DNA of 64,000 nucleotides, from positions 1-64,000 of the forward strand of contig DASRDB010000012.1 in the NCBI GenBank assembly GCA_035652815.1, written 5' to 3'. The DNA is from DASRDB01 sp035652815 (GTDB lineage Bacteria > Chloroflexota > Ktedonobacteria > Ktedonobacterales > Ktedonobacteraceae). Of the stretch, positions 1 to 8,800 are shown one piece after another. A program made the translations under genes and the position numbers. How positions within the stretch are numbered: the stretch's first letter is position 1; the number at the start of each line of letters is the position of its first letter. The notes under the pieces are model-generated. The model ran no database searches. It worked only from the letters and a program-made list of their open reading frames with translations, and was not told the DNA's origin.

Positions 1-10
1 CACTAAAGCA

Positions 11-82
11 GTTGCCGCCCGCTCTGGCGGGCGGCAACTGTGGGGAGCGAGCCGCCGCGCGGCGGCTCGCTCCCCACAGTTG
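11..82. repeat. Two adjacent GC-rich palindromes
   Basis: Positions 11-38 form an 11-bp stem with a short loop, and 35-82 is a perfect 48-nt palindrome that shares its left edge with the first stem. Both are read directly. With no gene between the window edge and 478 their role is unknown; a strong bidirectional transcription block or a palindromic mobile-repeat unit are both possible. Confidence 0.75.
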
Positions 83-342
83 GATGATTAGATGAGGCAA
101 CGAATGCGCGAGAGTAAGATTTTTACGTGAGGCAACACGGCTCTTTTAGAAGGAATTCTGATCCTGGCTAGAAATCCATGCCAATTTTCCTCAATGACTG
201 TAATATATCCCTTCACAATGCAAGAACAAATGTGAAGCAAGTCATGGACATGTTTGGAATAGAATGAGACATAGAACAGCGCTATTTTAATATCTATCTT
301 ATCCTTGCTGGGAAAAAGCACCTGAAAGCATCTGCAATAAAT
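83..342. other. Intergenic, no gene seen
   Basis: I see no coding region with a usable start and ribosome site here. A 129-codon minus-strand frame across 88-477 runs through a palindromic repeat and has no recognisable protein character. Confidence 0.5.
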
Positions 343-421
343 CCAGGAAGCCACCCACAAGGGGATAGCTCTATCATATGGAGCAGCCTGTAGAGCCATC
401 TCTTTGCGGGTGGCTTCCTGG
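343..421. repeat. Family A inverted repeat (MITE-like), copy 1
   Basis: The arms GGAAGCCACCC and GGGTGGCTTCC enclose a second pair, GGGGATAGCTCTA and TAGAGCCATCTC. Two further copies at 34896-34970 and 51064-51138 share both pairs of arms with a variable centre. Length is about 75 nt, with no coding capacity, so this is a small non-autonomous palindromic element. This copy is the most diverged of the three. Confidence 0.85.
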
Positions 422-478
422 GTCTCCCCGACACAAGGGGCTTTCAGTCTCCCCAACACAAGCGGCTCCCGGTTCATT

Positions 479-2086
479 TTATGCTGCCTTCGCGTCTCGC
501 TCCAGACCCAGCAAATCTGAGCGAATATTTGTGAAATGCTCGCGCAGCGCAGCCGCCTGCACTCGCTCGCCTTCGATACGCAGCCAGATACGCCGTTGGG
601 GGAAATAGAAAGTGACGCACAGGCTTAAGATCAAGAAAATCGAGGTCGGCCAGACCAGGGGTCCGCCCGCGTCTTTGGTGACAAGCAGGACGGTTGCCTC
701 GCTGGCGCTGTTTACCGTCACCGTCAATTGTTTATCCAGGCTCTGCCGTGTTTGACCAACGGCAAGTCGTTGCAGAAATTTCAACTGCTCCTGCGATGTG
801 CCGGGAACGCCGATGCTGACCAGGAAAACTGGATTTTTCACCTGTCCCAGTTGCAGTGAGGTGAGATGCGGGAAAAGTACGCTCATCGTCAAATTGGAGT
901 CCGCGATTGCAATGCCTTCCGCGTAATCGACGACATGGCTCGCGTCCAATGTCGCCGTATGATCCAGCACAATCGCCTGACTGCACACGAGGCAGCCCTG
1001 CGCATCGCTTACCGTCAGCGTTACCGAGGGGATCAGCGACGACTGGTGAAAGACGACGCCATTATAGGAGAGGGGATCGTTGACGCGCAGGTGATCGCTA
1101 TGCGCCACCAGCACGCCATCCTGGTACACGCTCAGGTCGGTCACGTAGTCGGTTGGCAGGCCAGTTTTCGGGTCGAAGATAGCCTTAAATGAGTTGACGC
1201 GGAAACTGATGTTATGCGGCGTGCCGCGTGGATAAACAACCGCGCTCTGCCCGGCTGGCAAGGCCTGATCGAAGGTAAACCCGGCCAGGTTGTCGCTCAG
1301 CGCGACCAGCGGCGCGGGCAAGAAACGGCGTGCCGGGCTGTCTGGCGCAAAGCCATGCCACTGCGAAATCATGCCCGCAAACAACAGCGTGACCAGCGCG
1401 GCATGAAACACAAAGGTGGAGAGCGTAGCCCACGAATTTTTGTTGGCGTACAGGTAGGTGACGCTCTTTCCCTTGCCCTCTTGCCCTTGCGAATTTACGA
1501 TGACGGATCGAACGCGGTAATGGCGCTTGCGCAAAGCCTCGCTCGTCCAGGCAACCGCATCGGGATGCTCAAATGTCGAGCGTTCAAGCGCGTTCGAATA
1601 AAATTTGTCGCTGCGCCGGATGACCGGGTGGCGAAAGTTCTGCCAGATGGCGGGCGCGCGATTGAGCGTGCAGACCACGATACTGAGCGCGAGGATGGTC
1701 AGCACCAGGAAAAAATACCAGCTTGAGAAGACCTTAAAAAATTGCAGCCAGTCAAAGATAGGAGTCAGCGACCCATAACGAGGCAAAGCGTTCTGCTGCA
1801 CCCAGGCGGCATAAGCGGCGGGATCGCTCAAGACCTCGCCGGGTGCCTGAATAAAGTAAATGCCGATGAAGCAGATGACGACAATGCAGACAATCAACAG
1901 AATGGCGGTACGCACCGAACTGAGCCAACCCCAGGCGGCATCTACCGGATGGCGCGCCACATAGCGCAGCCGCGAGACAAAGCGCTGACCAGGGGAAAGG
2001 GTATTTTTCTTGAACTTTTTCGCCCGTCTGGCCTGCTGCTCCCAGGGCCGCGCCGTTTTGATCGGGCGTTTCGTTTGCGTTGGCAT
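479..2086 (-). CDS. resB: ResB-like cytochrome c biogenesis protein
   Basis: This 535-residue protein matches the ResB/Ccs1 family, the large partner of ResC/CcsA in system II haem delivery to apocytochromes c at the outer face of the membrane. Hydrophobic segments lie at about residues 61-80, 121-140 and 219-240, with a fourth near 480-500; the long stretch between the third and fourth would be the extracytoplasmic domain. A conserved-looking His sits in the third segment (motif FVFHAALV). The N-terminal 50 residues are basic and cytoplasmic. No ccsA/resC or thioredoxin-like ResA gene lies beside it in the window; it may lie beyond the left edge. No strong ribosome site precedes the ATG, so the start is the obvious in-frame Met rather than a proven one. 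Confidence 0.88.
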   Translation of the reverse strand: MPTQTKRPIKTARPWEQQARRAKKFKKNTLSPGQRFVSRLRYVARHPVDAAWGWLSSVRTAILLIVCIVVICFIGIYFIQAPGEVLSDPAAYAAWVQQNALPRYGSLTPIFDWLQFFKVFSSWYFFLVLTILALSIVVCTLNRAPAIWQNFRHPVIRRSDKFYSNALERSTFEHPDAVAWTSEALRKRHYRVRSVIVNSQGQEGKGKSVTYLYANKNSWATLSTFVFHAALVTLLFAGMISQWHGFAPDSPARRFLPAPLVALSDNLAGFTFDQALPAGQSAVVYPRGTPHNISFRVNSFKAIFDPKTGLPTDYVTDLSVYQDGVLVAHSDHLRVNDPLSYNGVVFHQSSLIPSVTLTVSDAQGCLVCSQAIVLDHTATLDASHVVDYAEGIAIADSNLTMSVLFPHLTSLQLGQVKNPVFLVSIGVPGTSQEQLKFLQRLAVGQTRQSLDKQLTVTVNSASEATVLLVTKDAGGPLVWPTSIFLILSLCVTFYFPQRRIWLRIEGERVQAAALREHFTNIRSDLLGLERDAKAA

Positions 2087-2248
2087 GCTATTTTACGGGC
2101 GAAAATCGCCCTACTTCTCTTTCCATGATGAAGGACACATCCATTTAGACACATCATATGATAGAGCATAGAGAGGCTTCTGGCAAGGTTGTTGTTTTTT
2201 GTATGGACGCGACGAGGAACATGGACAAAGAAAGGGAGAAGACCCAGG

Positions 2249-2338
2249 CCTGTCATCCTGAGCGCAGCGAAGGATCTGAGTCCTCCAACGATGCGCGTGT
2301 CGAGACCGCAGATCCTTCGCTGCGCTCAGGATGACAGG
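2249..2338. repeat. Family B inverted repeat, copy 1
   Basis: The arms CCTGTCATCCTGAGCGCAGC and its complement face each other across a variable centre of about 30 nt. The same arms recur at 17525-17615, 19142-19230, 38020-38105, 48644-48736 and 60213-60300, with short stem-only versions at 5591-5637 and 15545-15577. All copies are intergenic. Confidence 0.9.
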
Positions 2339-2374
2339 GGACACGTATCCCCCCTTACATTGTAAAAGTTCATC

Positions 2375-2446
2375 ATCGCGTCCTGCCCGATCACGGCGCA
2401 CCACAGGCGGCAGGACGCGATGAATCGCGTCCCTACAAAAGACGGT
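2375..2446. repeat. Family C repeat, degenerate copy
   Basis: ATCGCGTCCTGCC (2375-2387) and GGCAGGACGCGAT (2409-2421) face each other, followed by GAATCGCGTCCCTAC. The same GGACGCGATGAATCGCGTCC unit occurs at 41133-41221, around 41020-41070, and as pieces near 60163 and 60336. Confidence 0.7.
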
Positions 2447-2452
2447 GCCACG

Positions 2453-2902
2453 TTATGGAGTAGGCGATGTTGTCGGCGTTGGCGTCTTCGCGGGAAGCAT
2501 AATCATAATGGTGCCCGCCGTTATAGTTGTCGCCCGGTGGTTGCAGGTACCCTGCGCGGTAACGCGGACGCGGTCTCCAACCGCGATATCGGTAAAGGAC
2601 GCGCTTTGGCCGCGCTTCGTATAGGTTGTCTGGTCGTTCACCTCAACGGTGACGGTCTTTTTCCCTTTATTTTCGCTCACTATAAAGGATTGTCCATTGG
2701 AGTTCACGGACTGCACAATACCCGCCACACAGGCCGGATTTGTCGTTTTCGTGGGAGAAGTGGTGACAGTGGGCGTGCTTGCGGAAGCTGCCGGGGCAGA
2801 ATTGGCATTCGATAGAGAAACAAACAAAGCTATGCCCAGACCACCTATTATCACCACCAGCACAGCAACGATAATAATCAACACTCGTCTCGTAATAAAC
2901 AT
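2453..2902 (-). CDS. Membrane-anchored small OB-like (DUF5666-type) protein
   Basis: This is a 149-residue protein. Residues about 7-30 form one hydrophobic anchor, followed by a Ser/Thr/Pro-rich linker to about residue 55. The C-terminal part (VAGIVQSVNSNGQSFIV, then TTYTKRG, GDRVRVTAQG) has the beta-strand spacing of DUF5666/OB-like modules that sit outside the cell. The tail is again Thr/Pro-rich. AGGAGAGGTGAG just upstream is a strong ribosome site and supports the ATG at 2902. No enzyme motif is visible and the ligand is unknown. It stands alone between two repeats. Confidence 0.72.
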   Translation of the reverse strand: MFITRRVLIIIVAVLVVIIGGLGIALFVSLSNANSAPAASASTPTVTTSPTKTTNPACVAGIVQSVNSNGQSFIVSENKGKKTVTVEVNDQTTYTKRGQSASFTDIAVGDRVRVTAQGTCNHRATTITAGTIMIMLPAKTPTPTTSPTP

Positions 2903-3151
2903 CTCACCTCTCCTTATAAACAGATGTATTCGCGTTTATTCTAGTATGTCCGGCCTCATACGTCAGCCAAATAGGAGGTATGACTCAGGACTTTCCAACC
3001 ATTTTATTTTCAATAGTAGAGCAATTTCCTCAAGAAAGACTCAAGAAAGGTTCTAGAGATGTTCAATGTAGAGACATCCCCTCGCGGGTGTCTTCCTATT
3101 CGCCGCCTCATGACTCTGGAGATGCTCAACATACCGCTATGTACCATCAAA
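2903..3151. other. Intergenic with a repeat half-element
   Basis: No gene is seen. A half-element resembling one arm of family A (GTAGAGACATCCCC followed by GCGGGTGTCTTCC) occupies about 3069-3098; a similar piece lies near 49711-49739 downstream of the DUF2785 gene. Confidence 0.5.
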
Positions 3152-3180
3152 TTGACCGTCAGAGACAGGCGTGATACACT
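3152..3180 (+). promoter_or_regulatory. Putative sigma-A promoter for the dehydrogenase gene
   Basis: TTGACC (3152-3157), a 17-nt spacer, then TACACT (3175-3180). Predicted transcript start is near 3187, giving a leader of about 36 nt that contains the GAGGAGGG ribosome site before the ATG at 3223. Confidence 0.6.
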
Positions 3181-3222
3181 GCATGGGCATATATTGACAA
3201 CAGGCTACGCGAGGAGGGTCAC

Positions 3223-5574
3223 ATGTGGACTTCTACTCTTGAATTAAGCCCCCGGCGGGTATTGCTGACGCAGCTCCTGGGCCGCTTCTGGCGAGGAGCG
3301 TATTTCTCCTCGTTCGCGCCGCTCCAGGTACAAAATGTGCCGCGCCAGCCGCTACCTGAAAGCAATTGGGTGCGGGTGCGCAACCGCCTGGCGGGCATCT
3401 GCGGCAGTGACCTTCACCTGGTCTATGCCGATGGTGATTTTCGTATCGCGCCCGCCGCTTTACCAGGGCAGACTCATTCATATCCCGGTCATGAAGTGGT
3501 CGGCGAGGTCATCGAGGTGGGCGAAGATGTCCAGCACCTGCGCGCAGGAGATCGCGTTACGCTGCAATACGGGCCAAACTGCATCACCAGTGACTTGCAT
3601 CCTTTCTGCCGCGCCTGCGCCTCGGGCAATTACCAGTTGTGCGAGCGGAGCCACATGCAACAGGAGGAACCGATCGGCGGCGGGTGGAGCGAGGAAATGC
3701 TGCTCCACGAGCAACAACTCTTCCGCGTGCCTGATGCGCTCACCGACGAGCAGGCCGTGTTGCTTGAGCCAACAGCAGTGGCGCTTCATGCGGTGTTGCG
3801 CCGCCTGCCCCAGCCGGGAGAGCAGGTATTGATTATTGGAGCGGGAACAATTGGCCTGCTGATCTTACAGGTGATTCGCGTCCTTGCCCCGCAGGCGCGC
3901 GTGCATGTTATGGCGCGCCATGCCTTCCAGATCGAACAGGCAACACGCCTGGGCGCGGAGCAGATTCTTTATCCCCAGGATACCTACAATGCCGTTGTGC
4001 GCGCTACAGGTGCCCGGCTCTACAAAGGAATGTTCGGCAACAAAATGCTGCTCGGCGGCTACGACCTGATCTTTGATACGATTGGCACAAGTCGAACACT
4101 ACAAGACTCGCTGCGCTGGACACGCGCCGGAGGAACGATTGTACTGGTCGGTGTCCATTTGCATCCCATGAAAATCGACCTCACACCCACCTGGTTCCAG
4201 GAGGTGAGCATTCTTGGCTCAACCGCTTCCGGCACCGAGTACTGGCCCATCGGCACAACCGAACGCCGCTCTACTTTTGAGGTGGCAGCCCGGTTGATCG
4301 AACAGGGACTGCTCCATCCCGAAAAGTTGATTACGCACCGCTTCGCGCTGACCGACTTCCGCGAGGCCCTGCAAACCGCCGCCGGAAAATCGCAGACCCG
4401 CGCCATCAAAGTCGTGTTTGATTACTCCCTGCTCCCGGCTACCGTTGTGCCAAATGTGCGCGCCGCCGGTCGCCAGCGCCGTTCTGGAGCAACTTCGGCG
4501 GTCTTGCCTGTTCCTGTGGAAGAGGAGGGATCGGATAGTGGCGAGTGGGAAGCCGCGGGCGAACCCGTTGGTCAGACATGGTCAAAGCAGGTGCAGCCCC
4601 TACCCACTCTTGCAGAGGAGCCACTAGAAGACGATGAGGCTACCGTCGTCGTCAAAACGCCCAGGTACTTCCAAAGCGCTAAAGCCCAGCAGCCGCCGGA
4701 AAGCGTAGCGACACCAGATGTCCAGAGCGATGCAATGATGCCTTTGAGCATGGATTTTCCGCAGCATGCCGCGCCAGCCTCTCCGGTAGAGGTTCCAGAC
4801 GCAGCCCCAGAACATGCAGGAAGCCAGATCTCACCTGTCATTTCACCTGTCGAGACTCCTTTTGAAGAAGAGGCCGTAGAAGAGGTCATGCCGCACAAAC
4901 CCCAGGAGAAAACAGAGGTTACTTACAGCGAACCGCAGGCCTTTGAGGAAGTTCAGACGTTCAACAACGAGCCATACACCGAATTTTACGATACGCGGCA
5001 AAACATGGACGTTACTCCTTCCGACTCGACTTTTTATGAGTATCAGGAAGAAGCTCCGGCCAGCGAACCTGATGCCTTTTATGAGTTTCAGGATGAAATG
5101 CCCTACGAAACGCAAGAGCAGCCTATCGAAAGTGAGGCCGAATTTTCTTACAATGAATACGCCGTAGAGGACGATGTGCCAGTAAGCGCTTTCTCTAATG
5201 AACAATCTGAAGATATTCTTGCAGACGAGGATACTTCAGAAACATCCCGGGAGACAGACCAGTCGGCTTCCGATGAAGATACGAACGAGGCTCCCGAAGC
5301 AACAGAAAGCGACGTTTCATCAACAGGTGAAACCGAGGCTGAAACGCTCAACCAGCTCGATATGGCCAATCCTCAAGCGGCAGAGGCCAGCGCGATCCAG
5401 CCTGTAACGCTCAATGAGGAAGATGCTCAAGAGGAAGCCCCAGAAATGGAGCAGCCTCAAGCGGAAGACGGAACGTCCGAGCCGGAGCAAACCGAGAAGG
5501 ACAAAACGATCAAAGTAGTAACACACAGACCGCGTTCGCGTAAAAAGGCTTCGGGGCGTAAAAACTCGCGCTAG
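3223..5574 (+). CDS. Zinc-dependent alcohol dehydrogenase-like protein with long acidic C-terminal extension
   Basis: Residues 1-400 are a medium-chain (MDR) zinc dehydrogenase: C60 in GICGSD, H90-E91 in GHE and E182 fit the catalytic zinc site; C120, C129, C132 and C140 fit the structural zinc lobe; GAGTIG at 206-211 is the NAD(P)-binding turn. The next ~380 residues are not part of that family. They are rich in Glu, Asp, Pro and Ser, have no hydrophobic core, and look disordered, ending in a short basic stretch (RPRSRKKASGRKNSR). Family members normally end near residue 350-400. The frame is continuous with no internal stop, so this is a genuine fusion or extension. GAGGAGGG precedes the ATG. 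The substrate cannot be read from sequence. A repeat hairpin follows the stop codon. Confidence 0.88.
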   Translation: MWTSTLELSPRRVLLTQLLGRFWRGAYFSSFAPLQVQNVPRQPLPESNWVRVRNRLAGICGSDLHLVYADGDFRIAPAALPGQTHSYPGHEVVGEVIEVGEDVQHLRAGDRVTLQYGPNCITSDLHPFCRACASGNYQLCERSHMQQEEPIGGGWSEEMLLHEQQLFRVPDALTDEQAVLLEPTAVALHAVLRRLPQPGEQVLIIGAGTIGLLILQVIRVLAPQARVHVMARHAFQIEQATRLGAEQILYPQDTYNAVVRATGARLYKGMFGNKMLLGGYDLIFDTIGTSRTLQDSLRWTRAGGTIVLVGVHLHPMKIDLTPTWFQEVSILGSTASGTEYWPIGTTERRSTFEVAARLIEQGLLHPEKLITHRFALTDFREALQTAAGKSQTRAIKVVFDYSLLPATVVPNVRAAGRQRRSGATSAVLPVPVEEEGSDSGEWEAAGEPVGQTWSKQVQPLPTLAEEPLEDDEATVVVKTPRYFQSAKAQQPPESVATPDVQSDAMMPLSMDFPQHAAPASPVEVPDAAPEHAGSQISPVISPVETPFEEEAVEEVMPHKPQEKTEVTYSEPQAFEEVQTFNNEPYTEFYDTRQNMDVTPSDSTFYEYQEEAPASEPDAFYEFQDEMPYETQEQPIESEAEFSYNEYAVEDDVPVSAFSNEQSEDILADEDTSETSRETDQSASDEDTNEAPEATESDVSSTGETEAETLNQLDMANPQAAEASAIQPVTLNEEDAQEEAPEMEQPQAEDGTSEPEQTEKDKTIKVVTHRPRSRKKASGRKNSR

Positions 5575-5590
5575 CGTGGTAATGTGTCAA

Positions 5591-5637
5591 CCCCGCGCCT
5601 GTCATGCTTCGCTGCGCTCAGCATGACAGGCGCGGGG
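5591..5637. terminator. Palindrome after the dehydrogenase (short family B), possible terminator
   Basis: A 17-bp stem (CCCCGCGCCTGTCATGC with its complement) encloses a 13-nt loop beginning 16 nt after the stop codon. It has no T-run, so it may work as a stem-type terminator or mRNA 3' end rather than a canonical intrinsic terminator. The arm shares its sequence with family B repeats. Confidence 0.5.
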
Positions 5638-5684
5638 AGGGCTTTGTCGCCAGTGCTGGCGCAACAAAAGGCGAATCTTAAACG

Positions 5685-5713
5685 TTACAAGAGTAGTAGC
5701 TGCAACGTATAAT
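5685..5713 (+). promoter_or_regulatory. Putative sigma-A promoter of the GH3 gene pair
   Basis: TTACAA (5685-5690), a 17-nt spacer and a perfect TATAAT (5708-5713). The predicted leader to the ATG at 5887 is about 165 nt; no riboswitch fold was recognised in it. Confidence 0.68.
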
Positions 5714-5886
5714 GGATGTGAAGCAAGTAGACGGGGCGACCAGTTATGGTCGCCCTCTATATCTGCATGCTGGGGGAGCTACATTTCCTGGGTTGCGTTG
5801 TAAAAGCGAGAACGCATAAAACGTTATATCTTTATCAACTTTTTCTTGCCTATTATTTTTATGAGAGAGCAGTTTCAGGAGCGCGT

Positions 5887-7395
5887 ATGACTACTTCACA
5901 GAATAAATCATTCGATTCATCGCTACCTTCTTCAGCGCCTGCTAATGGGACAGGTCGCCCTATGCCAGCGCAGCAATACACACAGGCCAAAGCTTCTACC
6001 TCTCCTGTACAGGCAGTAACAAATAGCCGCCCGCGTCAGGAGCAAGCGCCATTGCCAGCACAGGCCCAACCTGTTCGCAGGAAACGACTGCGTATGCCCG
6101 TTCTGATAGGCCTGTTCTTGCTGATGTTACTGGTCGGCGTGGGTAGCATTCTGGCCTCGGGTTTCCTCAATAATAGCTCAGGGAGCGGGGCAACTGGAAG
6201 CGGTACTGTATCGGGCGAAACGCCCAATGGCGCATTCATACGACTCCCCCTGAATTCCTCGCAGGTCAATGCCATCATGCACCTGACCGGCTATATGAAG
6301 TACAAAGCGCTGGCGAGCCTCTATGTCGAGCGGATGACCCTGGATGAAGAGTTGGGGCAACTCATTATGGTTGAGTACAGTGATGGCTGTCTCAGCGCGA
6401 GTGGAGTCTGCCCTGGCGTCTCCAGCTACTACGAACCTGATATCGACTATATGATTCACAACCTGCATGCTGGCGGCGTCATCATGTACGAGTTCCAGAT
6501 GCAGAACTTCAACCAGACTAAACACGATATCGAACTCATGCAGCAGCGCGCTCAAATTCCCCTGCTCATCTCAACCGACGAAGAGGGCGGCCCCTACGTG
6601 CATCGCCTGTCACATATCTTCGGCTATCGCATGTCCGCTACCGACATCTACAATACGCACAATCCCAATGTAGCCACGCAGCAGGGGCTGAAAGCCGCGC
6701 ACGACCTGTTGTCGCTCGGCATCAACGAAAATCTGGCCCCTGACGTTGATATCAACCTGGTGAACGGCTACGATATGGTGACGCGCACCTTCGGCAATGA
6801 TGCGCCATCTGTGATCGAGTACGCGGGCGCATATTTGCAGGCCCTTCAAGGCGCGGGCGTTGTCGGCTGCATCAAGCATTTTCCCGGTCTGGGCGCGGCA
6901 GTGCCGGATGCTCATGCTACCCTTCCCGTTGTGAACCGCACACGCGATCAGATTTTTTCTACTGAACTCGCGCCCTTTAAGGCTTTCATCCAGTCGCCCA
7001 ATAGCCTGCTCAATCCTGGCATGATTATGCCGACTGACGTGTTGATGCCTGCCATCGACCCGGTTTATCCTGCCGAACTCTCGCACATCTTCATGACCGA
7101 TATCCTGCGCAAGCAGTTCGGCTACGATGGTGTGGTGCTGACCGACGCCCTGTACATGCGCGGCATCACGGAGAAGTGGGACATGAACACTGCGGCGGTG
7201 ATGGCGCTCAACGCGGGTAACGATATGCTGCTCGGCCCCACCGGTGTAGATCAGATGGAATCCATGATCCAGACCCTCAAAGCGGCCTTACAAAACGGTA
7301 CGCTGGCGAAGTCGCGAGTTGACGAGGCCGCGACACGCATTATCGCTCTGAAGATGGAATACCACCTGATGCCAGCTATTCCTCCACAGGATTAA
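5887..7395 (+). CDS. Membrane-anchored GH3 hydrolase, NagZ-like (copy 1)
   Basis: A 502-residue glycoside hydrolase family 3 protein. Residues 1-68 are a disordered cytoplasmic tail, 69-91 a membrane anchor, 92-115 a Gly/Ser linker, and the rest a GH3 N-terminal TIM-barrel domain. KHFPGLG (330-336) with D341 and H343 corresponds to the KH(F)PGxG...D-x-H signature of beta-N-acetylhexosaminidases that use an Asp-His dyad; D420 in VVLTD fits the nucleophile. There is no second GH3 C-terminal domain, as in NagZ. Likely role: trimming N-acetylglucosamine from peptidoglycan or chitin fragments outside the membrane. CAGGAG 5 nt before the ATG at 5887 decides this start over an in-frame ATG at 5746. 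The next gene is a paralogue 17 nt downstream. Confidence 0.88.
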   Translation: MTTSQNKSFDSSLPSSAPANGTGRPMPAQQYTQAKASTSPVQAVTNSRPRQEQAPLPAQAQPVRRKRLRMPVLIGLFLLMLLVGVGSILASGFLNNSSGSGATGSGTVSGETPNGAFIRLPLNSSQVNAIMHLTGYMKYKALASLYVERMTLDEELGQLIMVEYSDGCLSASGVCPGVSSYYEPDIDYMIHNLHAGGVIMYEFQMQNFNQTKHDIELMQQRAQIPLLISTDEEGGPYVHRLSHIFGYRMSATDIYNTHNPNVATQQGLKAAHDLLSLGINENLAPDVDINLVNGYDMVTRTFGNDAPSVIEYAGAYLQALQGAGVVGCIKHFPGLGAAVPDAHATLPVVNRTRDQIFSTELAPFKAFIQSPNSLLNPGMIMPTDVLMPAIDPVYPAELSHIFMTDILRKQFGYDGVVLTDALYMRGITEKWDMNTAAVMALNAGNDMLLGPTGVDQMESMIQTLKAALQNGTLAKSRVDEAATRIIALKMEYHLMPAIPPQD

Positions 7396-7412
7396 GAGGA
7401 GCAGCAGAGACG

Positions 7413-8792
7413 ATGCGTATCGTAGAGGAACACCCATCCGAGGAAACAATCGAACATCCCTTTACGAAACCCGCGCCTGCTTCCAGGCGCACCAGGCAGG
7501 GCCGCCCACTCCTGTTCTTGCTGCCACTGCTGGCCCTGCTTGTCGTAGTCAGTGGAGACCTTGCGCTCCAGGCATCCAGCCATGTGACGGTACACCGGCA
7601 GATCCGCCCTCTGGTGATAAACGGGCCGTTCATCGATACGCCGCTGGATGGAGAGCAGATAAACAAACTGCGCCAGCTGCAAACGTACATGCAATACAAG
7701 CAACTGGCACGCCAGTACGCCGCGCGTATGACGCTCGATGAAAAGCTCGGCCAGTTGTTCATGGTGCAATTCAGCAATGGCTGCTTTAGCGGTATCAGCA
7801 ATTGCCCTGATGCCATATCCTATTACTCGTCCGACCTGGAATATATGATTACGAAGCTCCACGCGGGCGGGGTCATCATGTACGCCTTCCAGATGCAAAA
7901 CTTCAAGCAGACCAAAAATGATATCGAACAGATGCAGAAGCACGCCTCCATTCCGCTCATCATCGCAACTGATGAAGAGGGCGGTTTCGTTGAGCGCGTG
8001 CAAAACATCTTCGGCCATCATCCCGGCGCTCTGGAAATCTACAAGACGGGCAATGTGAGCGGGGCAACCAATTTAGGCAACCTCATCGCGCACAACCTGC
8101 AATCGCTCGGCATCAACACCGACCTCGCGCCCGATGTAGATGTGCAACTGGTCGATGGCCCCGACCAGTACCTGCGCACCTGGGGCTACACTCCCCAATC
8201 GGTCATTACCTACGGCGGCGCGTACCTGCGCGCTGTGCAGGGCGATGGCGAAATTGCCTGCCTCAAGCACTGGCCTGGCCTCGGTGCGGCCACTACCGAC
8301 GCACACTTCAGCCTGCCCGTCGTCAAACGCACCGCAGACCAGATTTATTCTGTTGAACTGGCGACGTTCCAACATTTCATCCAGTCCAAAAATCCGCTCG
8401 AAAATCCTGGAATGATTATGTCAACTGACGTCTTGATGCCCGCCATTGATCCCACCTATCCAGGCGAACTCTCGCATACCTTTATGACCGACATCCTGCG
8501 CAAGCAGTTCGGCTACGATGGTGTCGCGATTACCGATGCGCTCTGGATGGCCGGTATCGCTAAGAAATGGAATCTGGAGCAGGCGGCGGTGCTGGCCTTG
8601 AATGCCGGAAACGACATGCTGCTTGGCGCAATCGGCTCCTATCAGATGGAAAGCATGATTAACGCGCTCAAGGCCGCGCTGGCAAACGGCACCCTGTCTA
8701 TGGACCGCGTTAACGAGGCCGTGACTCGCATCATCACACTGAAGATGCAGTATCATTTGATCCCGATGCCGATCATCTTTCCACATAGCTAG
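7413..8792 (+). CDS. Membrane-anchored GH3 hydrolase, NagZ-like (copy 2)
   Basis: A 459-residue paralogue of the preceding protein, closely alike from the barrel onward (shared stretches such as HAGGVIMY, FQMQNF, ATDEEGG/STDEEGG, ILRKQFGYDG). The cytoplasmic tail is shorter and unrelated; the membrane segment is about 32-48. The catalytic signature is KHWPGLG (285-291) with D296 and H298, and D375 is the nucleophile candidate. Two Cys flank a short loop near residues 124-131, as in copy 1, and may form a disulphide outside the cell. The genes are 17 nt apart on one transcript, so this is a tandem duplication with the tails diverged. Confidence 0.88.
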   Translation: MRIVEEHPSEETIEHPFTKPAPASRRTRQGRPLLFLLPLLALLVVVSGDLALQASSHVTVHRQIRPLVINGPFIDTPLDGEQINKLRQLQTYMQYKQLARQYAARMTLDEKLGQLFMVQFSNGCFSGISNCPDAISYYSSDLEYMITKLHAGGVIMYAFQMQNFKQTKNDIEQMQKHASIPLIIATDEEGGFVERVQNIFGHHPGALEIYKTGNVSGATNLGNLIAHNLQSLGINTDLAPDVDVQLVDGPDQYLRTWGYTPQSVITYGGAYLRAVQGDGEIACLKHWPGLGAATTDAHFSLPVVKRTADQIYSVELATFQHFIQSKNPLENPGMIMSTDVLMPAIDPTYPGELSHTFMTDILRKQFGYDGVAITDALWMAGIAKKWNLEQAAVLALNAGNDMLLGAIGSYQMESMINALKAALANGTLSMDRVNEAVTRIITLKMQYHLIPMPIIFPHS

Positions 8793-8800
8793 AATACCGG

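Noticed and set aside
88..477. 129-codon minus-strand open frame
   Set aside because: It runs through the family A palindrome and has no ribosome site or protein-family character.
5746..5886. Upstream start for the first GH3 gene
   Set aside because: The later ATG at 5887 has a CAGGAG ribosome site; the 47 extra residues show no conservation pattern.
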